In this document: positions 1 through 5,317 of the stretch, in pieces
Layout: every line of letters starts with the position of its first letter
Position numbering within the stretch: position 1 is the stretch's first letter
DNA from: an uncultured Eggerthellaceae bacterium
GTDB taxonomy: Bacteria; Actinomycetota; Coriobacteriia; Coriobacteriales; Eggerthellaceae
Assembly (NCBI GenBank): GCA_910585565.1
Contig: CAJUFC010000137.1
Coordinates: 1-6,260, forward strand
Length of the DNA stretch: 6,260 bases
Reading direction: 5' to 3'
Notes under the pieces: model-generated
What the model was told of the DNA's origin: nothing
The model's input: only the letters and a program-made list of their open reading frames with translations
Databases searched by the model: none
Made by a program: the position numbers and the translations under genes

Positions 1-1
1 G

Positions 2-1228
2 AAGATGGGCGGCGGCGCGGTGTCCATCACGGCGGCCGGCGATGGGGTGCGCTCGAGCAACGATGGCGATGCGACGCGCGGGTTCGTCTCCGTCGATGGC
101 GGCACGCTTGCGGTTGATGCGAACGGCAAGGGCGTCAGCGCCGAGACCTATGTGCGCATTGCCGGCGGTAGCGTGACCATCGACGCCGAAGATGACGCGC
201 TGCACAGCAACCTTGCCGGCACCATTGCTGATGGGCGGGTGATGCTGCGCAGCGGCGACGATGCGTTTCATGCCGAGACCGAACTCGTCTTGGATGGCGG
301 CGAGGTGGACGTGACGGCATGCTATGAGGGCTACGAGGCCGAGCGCGTCATCGTGAGCGGCGGCACCCATGCCGTCGTTGCCTCTGACGATGCGTTGAAC
401 GCAGCCGTGGCCGACCTGGGCGAGGAGGATGCCGGGGGAAGCGCGGCGGCATTCGCGGGCGCCGGCGAGAAGATGCCCCAGTCGAGCGATGACTGCCTCA
501 TCCAGGTCAACGGCGGCGAGCTGCGTCTGACGGCGGGCAGCGATGCCATCGACAGCAACGGGCGGGTCGAGTTCAACGGCGGCACCGTGCTGGCAAGCGG
601 CCCCGACCAGGGTATGGACGGCGTGCTCGACTACGACAAGACCGCAAAGGTGACTGGTGGCACGCTGGTGCTTTTGGGGTCGGTCGGCTCGACGCGGGGC
701 CTCAGTGACTCCACCCAGCCCCTTGCCGTCGCAGGCGTCAGCGGCGAGGCGGGACAAACGGTCGCCTTGGCGACGAACGAGGGGGCGACCCTTGCGTCAT
801 GGACGGCGCCCGCCGCCTTTCGCACCGTGCTCGTGTCGGCGCCGGCGCTTGGCGAGGGAGATGCGTGCCAGGTGATCGTGGATGGTGCGGTGAGCGAGGT
901 CACCGTCTCGGTCGCCGTAGAAGAGAAAGCGGGCTTCCTGGGCGGAGGCGCGTCCGACGGCGCGGGCCCCGGCGGCACCCCGCCCGATGGCACCCCGCCC
1001 GACGGCGTTGCCTCTGATGCGCCTGACGGCGCGGGGTCGACCGGCGCTCAACCCGACGGCGCGGGCCCTGGCGGCACCCCGCCCGACGGCACTCCTCCGA
1101 CCGGCGCCCCGCCCGATGGCGCAGGCCAAGGGGACGGGGCAAGGCCTGAAAGGCCGATGGCTCCGCAGGACGATGGCCAAGGTCAGGCGCCGCCTGGGCC
1201 GCGGGGTGGTCAAGCGGCTCAGATCTGA
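2..1228 (+). CDS. Carbohydrate-binding beta-helix protein (Cthe_2159/DUF4353-like), 5'-truncated
   Basis: The frame is open to the left edge, so the N-terminus, including any signal peptide or lipobox, lies outside the window; the ATG at 5 is probably internal. Seen: over roughly the first 200 residues a degenerate unit recurs, with a V/I-x-GG turn, a short alternating hydrophobic strand and an acidic turn (DDALHS, DDAFHA, DDALNA, SDAIDS). This is typical of right-handed parallel beta-helices. Known: the pattern fits Cthe_2159, a Ca-binding beta-helix protein that binds plant polysaccharide, in which turn aspartates hold the metal. A beta-sandwich-like stretch follows, then from about residue 310 a Gly/Pro/Asp tail with units such as GGTPPDGTPPDG. 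No LPXTG signal or C-terminal membrane helix is visible, so anchoring would have to come from the missing N-terminus or a non-covalent mode. Inferred role: extracellular glycan or matrix binding. The family call is fairly sure; the ligand is unknown. The gene ends in TGA, 2 nt from a convergent gene. Confidence 0.8.
   Translation, partial: KMGGGAVSITAAGDGVRSSNDGDATRGFVSVDGGTLAVDANGKGVSAETYVRIAGGSVTIDAEDDALHSNLAGTIADGRVMLRSGDDAFHAETELVLDGGEVDVTACYEGYEAERVIVSGGTHAVVASDDALNAAVADLGEEDAGGSAAAFAGAGEKMPQSSDDCLIQVNGGELRLTAGSDAIDSNGRVEFNGGTVLASGPDQGMDGVLDYDKTAKVTGGTLVLLGSVGSTRGLSDSTQPLAVAGVSGEAGQTVALATNEGATLASWTAPAAFRTVLVSAPALGEGDACQVIVDGAVSEVTVSVAVEEKAGFLGGGASDGAGPGGTPPDGTPPDGVASDAPDGAGSTGAQPDGAGPGGTPPDGTPPTGAPPDGAGQGDGARPERPMAPQDDGQGQAPPGPRGGQAAQI
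956..1134 (+). repeat. In-frame degenerate repeat encoding Gly/Pro/Asp tail
   Basis: A 38-bp segment at 956-993 recurs at 1055-1092 with two mismatches, both synonymous in the reading frame. The offset is 99 nt (33 codons). Both copies encode DGAGPGGTPPDGT. Between and after them are shorter variants of a 5-residue (15-nt) PPDGx/PPTGx unit, extending to about 1134. The tail is probably a flexible spacer or wall-associated linker. The arrangement looks like in-frame duplication, so its length may vary among strains. Confidence 0.75.
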
Positions 1229-1230
1229 TC

Positions 1231-2262
1231 CTAGTCGCCAAACAGCTTTCGCTTCGAAATCATGCCTTCCGGCTTTTCGGTAGCCCAGTCGAGATGTCGC
1301 CTGGCGTCAGTGCCGTCAGGGTTGGCGGCAAAGGCGAGGCATTCGGTGCTGATGGAGCGGAGCATATCTTCGAGTTCTTCGAGCGAGGCACCCTGCTGTC
1401 GCATCAGATAGCTCTTGAATGCCTGATACAGGTCGCTGCGCTTGGCTGCGTGGATGCTGGGGGCGGCCTTTGCGGCCCATGCGTGGAGTGCGGCATCAAG
1501 GTAGATGTCCTGCTCGGGGCCGAACTGCTGGAACGCCTCGTCCAGAGGGGTCCAGTATGTTTCGAAAAGGCGCTCCTGCTCGTGCGTGCCGTACTTCGTC
1601 AGCAGCGTGTTGCGTAGAAGGTCGGTCGTGGAAAGCGGGCGACCCTTGGCGTTGAGGCTTTCGAACACCTGCTGCGGCGCGTCGTCTTCGCCCAATTCGA
1701 TGGCAACGACCTGCAGACACCCGAGGCCCCTGAGGACCTTGTCGATATCGCCGGGCTCCTGGCCGATCATCGCCCGGAACGCATCGAGGTTGTCGATGAG
1801 GAACTGCGAAGGTTCAAGGGCGGGCGACAGCGCTGTTCCGTCTACCAGATGCGCAAGCGTGGGTGCATCTGCGTGCGAGAGCTCAAGCTTGCAGACGCCC
1901 GGCGCGGCATGCAGGTACGTCTCGTCGATCTCGCGAGCGCGCCTGTCGTCGCCAAGGCTTCGCAGCCCGTCTCTCAAGGCGATGAGGACGAGCGTGATGG
2001 TGGTGAGCCGTTGCTGCCCATCTATGAGGTCAGCGGGACGCACGTTGTCTTGATCGGCATCTGCGTGCGGGCCGTTTTCGGGCAGAGAGATGAGGGTGCC
2101 CATGAAATGATCGTTGCCGGCGGCTGCAGCCTCCATCATGTCAGCCCAAAGCTGATTGCATTGTTGGTGGTTCCAAGAGTAGACGCGCTGGAAGACGGGG
2201 ATGCGATATCGCGCATGCGGCGCGCCAAGTATGTCTAGGATCGGTTTGAGCGAAGCTATCAT
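1231..2262 (-). CDS. DUF262 (GmrSD N-terminal domain) protein, no HNH domain; second of tandem pair
   Basis: A 343-aa protein. Domain seen: IPVFQRVYSW at residues 21-30, matching the family's IPxYQRxYxW start; DGQQRLTT at 81-88, the signature loop; FESLNAKGRPLSTTDLLRN at 200-218, the second conserved family block; then a helical C-terminal third. Known: in GmrSD, BrxU and SspE the DUF262 part carries the DGQQR-dependent nucleotide hydrolysis or sensing function, and a C-terminal DUF1524 HNH domain cuts DNA. Here the protein ends soon after the DUF262 region (family members with the nuclease are commonly 550-700 aa). No HNH-type His/Asn motif is visible, and there is no room for one downstream. 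The start is supported by a perfect AGGAGG at 2269-2274, 6 nt from the ATG, and by in-register alignment of residues 21-30 with the upstream paralogue. The 60-nt gap between them suggests one transcript. The likely role is sensing or regulating foreign or modified DNA; this is inference. Confidence 0.85.
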   Translation of the reverse strand: MIASLKPILDILGAPHARYRIPVFQRVYSWNHQQCNQLWADMMEAAAAGNDHFMGTLISLPENGPHADADQDNVRPADLIDGQQRLTTITLVLIALRDGLRSLGDDRRAREIDETYLHAAPGVCKLELSHADAPTLAHLVDGTALSPALEPSQFLIDNLDAFRAMIGQEPGDIDKVLRGLGCLQVVAIELGEDDAPQQVFESLNAKGRPLSTTDLLRNTLLTKYGTHEQERLFETYWTPLDEAFQQFGPEQDIYLDAALHAWAAKAAPSIHAAKRSDLYQAFKSYLMRQQGASLEELEDMLRSISTECLAFAANPDGTDARRHLDWATEKPEGMISKRKLFGD

Positions 2263-2268
2263 GGTGGG

Positions 2269-2274
2269 CCTCCT
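2269..2274 (-). promoter_or_regulatory. Strong ribosome binding site of second DUF262 gene
   Basis: On the minus strand the sequence reads AGGAGG followed by CCCACC and then ATG at 2262. This is a full anti-Shine-Dalgarno match with a 6-nt spacer. It fixes the start codon and suggests that this gene is translated well, independently of coupling to the gene before it. Confidence 0.8.
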
Positions 2275-2322
2275 GCCCTGCGTGTGGTTGGTCGATGCGA
2301 TCGAGGGAGTTGGCGATGGGGG

Positions 2323-3411
2323 CTACCAGCGCGCATCCGCGTCGCTCAGCTCGGCGCGCAGCTTTTGGGCGTATTCCTTGTGGGTCGGCTGTTTCAGCTC
2401 GTATCCAGCGGTGAGGGTGGGCGCACCGATCTCTGCCCAATTTGACCCCGACCGATATTTCTTGACGCCGTGGTAGCGATAGTTCTCAGCCCACATCAGG
2501 CAAAAGCCGCGCAGCTCGCGCAGAATGGGTTCCTTGGCGCCTTGGTAGGTGTCCTCGACGTATCTCTTGAATGAGCTGTATACCTGTTCGGGGCTCCGGA
2601 CGCGTGCGCCCTTGAGTCGGATGGACAGCCAGCTTTTGAGGCCGGTGTTCAGCTTGAGCGAGCCGGGGTCGGGGCTGAACATCTCCTGGCTGGGCTGCCA
2701 GTACTCTTCGTAGAGGCGCGTCTGCTCGTCGTGGCTTTCGGCCAAAAGCAGGTAGTTGCGTATCATGTCTGCGACGTTGAGCGGCATGCCCTTCGAATTG
2801 ATGCTCTCGAAGATGGGTTGGGCTGCTTGGGCGTCTTCGACCTCGACGAGGACGACGGTGAGGCGATCGAGGCCTCGCAGCAGCACGTGGGGATCAAAGC
2901 CATCCGCTTCCATCTTGGACGCGAAGAAGGCGAGGTTGCTGCTGATGGCCGAGGTTGCATTGTCGCTGGCACCGGCGGCTGTCTCGTCGGCATTGAGCTC
3001 GGCGAAGTATGGCTGCCGGTCATGAGGCGACGGCACGAAACGCGCGCACGTATCTCCGGTGGCAGTCTGTGTGAGGAGGTAGCGCTCTTTGAGCGCGGCG
3101 CCGCTCGTGCCTGCCAGGGGATGGGCGTCAAGGTAGCGCGACAGGGCCAAGATGATGAGCGAAACGCTGGTGACCCGCTGCTGGCCGTCGATGATCGAGT
3201 GGGCTTTGAGGCCGAATGCGGCTTCGTCGGCCGCATAGAGCACCGTTCCGAGGAAGTGGTTTCTGTCCAACCTGCCGGCGCGCATGAGGTCGAGCCAAAG
3301 CTCCTCGCATTGTGTCTCGCTCCAGGAATACAGGCGTTGGTAAGCGGGAATCGAGAGGCGCAGCCCTTCGGTTCCCAAGAAATCCAAGAAGTCCCGTTGC
3401 GTCACGATCAT
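2323..3411 (-). CDS. DUF262 (GmrSD N-terminal domain) protein, no HNH domain; first of tandem pair
   Basis: A 362-aa protein when started at the ATG at 3411. The frame stays open to an ATG at 3477, but the 3411 start has AGGTGA just upstream (3416-3421), lies downstream of the proposed promoter, and puts IPAYQRLYSW at residues 21-30, exactly where the paralogue has its copy. Other motifs: DGQQR at 75-79, FESINSKGMPLNVADMIRN at 201-219, and FKRY near 281-284. The C-terminal ~60 residues are rich in basic and aromatic residues (WAENYRYHG, KKYRSGSNW) and differ from the paralogue's tail. No DUF1524 HNH motif is present, so the protein is a stand-alone DUF262 unit. Known relatives act in type IV restriction and phage defence, with the DGQQR loop needed for NTP hydrolysis or sensing. 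First gene of a likely two-gene minus-strand operon. Domain certain, biological role inferred. Confidence 0.85.
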   Translation of the reverse strand: MIVTQRDFLDFLGTEGLRLSIPAYQRLYSWSETQCEELWLDLMRAGRLDRNHFLGTVLYAADEAAFGLKAHSIIDGQQRVTSVSLIILALSRYLDAHPLAGTSGAALKERYLLTQTATGDTCARFVPSPHDRQPYFAELNADETAAGASDNATSAISSNLAFFASKMEADGFDPHVLLRGLDRLTVVLVEVEDAQAAQPIFESINSKGMPLNVADMIRNYLLLAESHDEQTRLYEEYWQPSQEMFSPDPGSLKLNTGLKSWLSIRLKGARVRSPEQVYSSFKRYVEDTYQGAKEPILRELRGFCLMWAENYRYHGVKKYRSGSNWAEIGAPTLTAGYELKQPTHKEYAQKLRAELSDADARW

Positions 3412-3447
3412 GGTCTCACCTGCTCTTTCGAACTGCGTTTTCCCCAG

Positions 3448-3477
3448 AGTATGGGCGAGTTGCGCCGCGCGTGCCAA
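3448..3477 (-). promoter_or_regulatory. Candidate promoter of the DUF262 pair
   Basis: Read on the minus strand: TTGGCA (3477-3472, 5/6 to the sigma-70-type -35), an 18-nt spacer, then CATACT (3453-3448, 4/6 to the -10). Transcription would start near 3441, giving a 5' leader of about 30 nt that contains the AGGTGA ribosome binding site. A start at 3477 for the DUF262 gene would place the promoter inside the coding region, which supports the 3411 start. Confidence 0.4.
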
Positions 3478-3481
3478 ACAA

Positions 3482-3502
3482 TATCGTACAAGTTGTACAA
3501 TA
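3482..3502. promoter_or_regulatory. 21-bp imperfect palindrome, candidate TetR-family operator
   Basis: A 13-bp perfect core, GTACAA-G-TTGTAC (3486-3498), extends to 10-bp arms with one mismatched pair (3485/3499), centred on 3492. It lies in a short AT-rich island of an otherwise GC-rich window, between the divergent DUF262 and tetR genes. Size, symmetry and place fit a TetR dimer site. It sits 4 bp from the proposed DUF262 -35 box and overlaps a possible -10 of the regulator, so one site could control both directions. Binding by the adjacent regulator is inferred from position only. Confidence 0.55.
3496..3501 (+). promoter_or_regulatory. Possible -10 element for the tetR gene
   Basis: TACAAT matches the -10 consensus at 5/6 and lies inside the palindrome. 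The -35 region is poor: GTGCCA at 3471-3476 matches 4/6, but the spacer is 19 nt. If used, transcription would start near 3508, giving a leader of about 74 nt, and a repressor on the palindrome would block it (autoregulation). Weak evidence. Confidence 0.25.
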
Positions 3503-3533
3503 AATCGATATCGCGCAGAGGCACGGCATGACG

Positions 3534-3553
3534 CGTCTCGCTTCGTCGAGACG
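3534..3553 (+). other. Inverted repeat/hairpin in the tetR leader
   Basis: CGTCTCG (3534-3540) and CGAGACG (3547-3553) form a perfect 7-bp stem with a 6-nt loop, CTTCGT. It lies 28 nt before the chosen tetR start. No T-run follows, so it is not a typical intrinsic terminator. It could be an RNA hairpin in the leader or a second protein-binding site, or it could be chance in GC-rich DNA. Confidence 0.35.
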
Positions 3554-3581
3554 ATGTTCGCGAAGGGGAACGAAGGGCGCT

Positions 3582-4130
3582 ATGACAGACGCACGATTCG
3601 AAAAGACCGAGCAGCGCATCCAGAGTGCCTTGGCCGAGCTGCTGATGCATAAATCGCTGACAGACGTGGGGGTCAGCGAGCTTGCGCGGGAGGCGCAGGT
3701 CAGCCGCGCAACGTTCTATGCCCACTACGACAATGTCGGCGACGTGTTCGCCCAGCTGGTGCAAGAGGTGATGGGGGACGTGCTGACGTTCGGCGAGCGG
3801 TTTTCGTGCGATGGAGGTGCGTGCCGGCGGCAGAGCAAGCCTCCCTATTGCGAGCGCGTTCGCCAGCATGGGCGACTGTCGGGAGCCATTAGGGACTCGC
3901 AGTTCTTTTCCACCATGATGGCGCTGGCATGGGAGGACCCTGACGTGACGGCAGATGCGCAGGTCGCGAACATCTCCAAGAACGCCATGCGTGCCGTTCG
4001 GCTGTTTCAGATGAGCGGCTGCCACACGGTGGCGACGTCGGAGTTCGCGAAACAAGCGGATTGGGAGCAGACGCGCATCGTCATTGACGCGTTCATCGAG
4101 GGAGGCATGAAGGCCATCCGAGGGCTGTAG
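3582..4130 (+). CDS. TetR/AcrR-family transcriptional regulator
   Basis: A 182-aa protein from the ATG at 3582. A longer start at 3528 exists, but it would translate the hairpin into an Arg/Ser-rich stretch unlike the family. GAAGGG at 3572-3577 lies just before 3582, and the family N-terminus (TEQRIQSALAELL) follows directly. The helix-turn-helix is clear at residues about 29-48 (VGVSELAREAQVSRATFYAHY), followed by the usual DNVGDVFAQL helix. The C-terminal ligand/dimer domain is short. It contains C76, C81 and C90 in FSCDGGACRRQSKPPYC and a CH pair at 147-148, which is unusual and might bind metal or respond to redox. Known: TetR proteins are dimeric repressors released by small ligands and often control themselves and neighbours. 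Inferred targets are the downstream hydrolases, itself, and possibly the divergent DUF262 pair through the 3482-3502 palindrome. The ligand is unknown. Confidence 0.9.
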   Translation: MTDARFEKTEQRIQSALAELLMHKSLTDVGVSELAREAQVSRATFYAHYDNVGDVFAQLVQEVMGDVLTFGERFSCDGGACRRQSKPPYCERVRQHGRLSGAIRDSQFFSTMMALAWEDPDVTADAQVANISKNAMRAVRLFQMSGCHTVATSEFAKQADWEQTRIVIDAFIEGGMKAIRGL

Positions 4131-4270
4131 GAGTTTCATGGCGCCTTCGCCTCCACTTCTCATTTGCGTAACCGATGGGCGGCGTTCGCTCGTCTGCGGC
4201 GACAATGCGTCACCATAGGGGCGTATGCCACAACGGCAAGAAAGCGAAGACGAAATCTCTGGGGTGTGCA
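4131..4270 (+). other. Gap between tetR and first hydrolase
   Basis: No convincing terminator or promoter is visible. A small GGCG-CCTT-CGCC hairpin (4140-4151) has no good T-run. An AGGAG at 4129-4133 precedes an ATG at 4138 that opens a 26-codon frame ending at 4218; it has no recognisable product and could be a leader peptide or chance. The hydrolase frame itself is open from 4175 through this gap, but codon use there is less GC-biased at third positions than in the rest of the gene. Readthrough from tetR into the hydrolases is therefore plausible. Confidence 0.3.
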
Positions 4271-5317
4271 GTGGCGGTGCAGCTGACAGGCGAACGGCGG
4301 CTGACGGACGGTCAGCAGCTGACAAGCGAGCAGGTCACGAAGGACTACTTTACGTACGTCTCTTCGGACGGGGATACTGCCGTGCAAGCGGTGTTTTGGG
4401 TGAACGACCGCATTCGCGCGGGCCAGCTGCCGCGCGCCATCGTGCAGATCATCCACGGGATGGGCGAGCACATCGGCCGCTACGAGCGATTTGCCACCTT
4501 TCTGGCGACGCAGGGCTATCTCGTCTGCGGCAACGATGCGGTGGGTCATGGGAAGACGGCCCTGGCACCTGAGGAGTTCGGCGTCTTGCCGGGCAAAAAC
4601 CCGGTGGACGTGCTGGTGCGCGACGTCGACAGCCTGCGCCGCGCGGTCGAGCCAGGAGCTGCTGCAGCGTTCGATGGCCAGCAATTGCCGTATTTCATGT
4701 TCGGGCACTCGATGGGCTCGCTCGTGCTGCGGTGCTATCTGCCGCGGTTCGGCGCGGGACTGGCGGGCGCGGTCGTGTGCGGCACGACGATGCCGCCGCG
4801 CTTCATGTCGTGGCTGGGCATGATGGCGTCAAGGGCGCTCATCTGCCTCAAGGGCCCGACGGCCAAAAGCCCGTTTCTGCACAAGATGGCCTATGGCGTC
4901 TATTCGAACAAGATCAAGAACGCTCGCACGCCCTTTGACTGGATTTCCAGCGACCCGGCCGAGGTGGACGAGTTCATTCGCGACGAGGCGACAGGCTTCA
5001 TGTTCTCGGCTGCGGTCTATCTGGCGCTGACGGAGGCCGCCTACGACGCGGCGTGTCGTCCGGCTTTCCGGGGCATCCCGCCTGAGCTACCCATTCTGCT
5101 CATCTCGGGAGACGAGGATCCGGTTGGGGGCTGCGGCAGACAGGTAGAGCGCGTCGCGGCGCGGATGCGCGCAGGCGGCGTCAAAAGCGTGACCGTCAAG
5201 CTCTACGGAGGCATGCGGCACGAGATACTGAACGAGTATGGCAGAGGCGAGGTCTTCTCGGACGTCGTCTCCTGGATGGAAGAGGTAGAGGATGAGCGAG
5301 CGGCACGGGATCACTGA
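4271..5317 (+). CDS. Alpha/beta hydrolase, monoacylglycerol lipase/lysophospholipase-like (Hydrolase_4)
   Basis: 348 aa from the GTG at 4271; an ATG at 4175 would give 380 aa. The GTG is preferred because GGGGTG precedes it closely, third-position GC rises from here, and the extra 32 residues resemble nothing in the family; the choice is moderate. Motifs, numbered from the GTG: oxyanion-hole IHGMGEHIGRY, close to HGAGEHSGRY of monoglyceride lipases; nucleophile elbow GHSMGS with Ser147; a cap segment with FDWISSD and GFMF; acid Asp283 in GDEDPVG; His317 in MRHEILNE. The full Ser-Asp-His triad is present, so the enzyme should be active. Expected reaction: hydrolysis of an ester bond in monoacylglycerols, lysolipids or similar small esters. 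No signal peptide is seen, so it is probably cytoplasmic. It lies downstream of tetR and overlaps the next paralogue by 26 nt. The exact substrate is unknown. Confidence 0.88.
   Translation: MAVQLTGERRLTDGQQLTSEQVTKDYFTYVSSDGDTAVQAVFWVNDRIRAGQLPRAIVQIIHGMGEHIGRYERFATFLATQGYLVCGNDAVGHGKTALAPEEFGVLPGKNPVDVLVRDVDSLRRAVEPGAAAAFDGQQLPYFMFGHSMGSLVLRCYLPRFGAGLAGAVVCGTTMPPRFMSWLGMMASRALICLKGPTAKSPFLHKMAYGVYSNKIKNARTPFDWISSDPAEVDEFIRDEATGFMFSAAVYLALTEAAYDAACRPAFRGIPPELPILLISGDEDPVGGCGRQVERVAARMRAGGVKSVTVKLYGGMRHEILNEYGRGEVFSDVVSWMEEVEDERAARDH
5278..5285 (+). promoter_or_regulatory. Ribosome binding site of second hydrolase, inside the first
   Basis: GGAAGAGG ends 6 nt before the ATG at 5292 and lies within the 3' end of the first hydrolase. 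It supports this start over the next in-frame ATG at 5322, which has no comparable site, and implies translational coupling of the two hydrolases. Confidence 0.65.

Noticed and set aside
956..1134. Repeat region as a CRISPR-like array
   Set aside because: The repeats are in frame, GC-rich and encode a low-complexity peptide; there are no uniform spacers.
1143..1155. GGCCT-GAA-AGGCC hairpin as a terminator
   Set aside because: It is inside the coding region and no T-run follows on either strand.
631..1241. Several minus-strand frames opposite the Gly/Pro/Asp-rich tail
   Set aside because: They are Arg/Ala/Pro-rich reverse readings of a low-complexity repeat, with no ribosome binding site or domain.
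2731..3531. Plus-strand open frame (266 codons) opposite the first DUF262 gene
   Set aside because: It mirrors a well-supported DUF262 gene, has no recognisable motif and runs through the promoter region.
3408..4325. Long minus-strand open frame (305 codons) opposite tetR and the control region
   Set aside because: It lies antisense to a clear TetR gene and crosses the AT-rich control region. Its product is His/Arg/Pro-rich with no domain, which is typical of shadow frames in GC-rich DNA.
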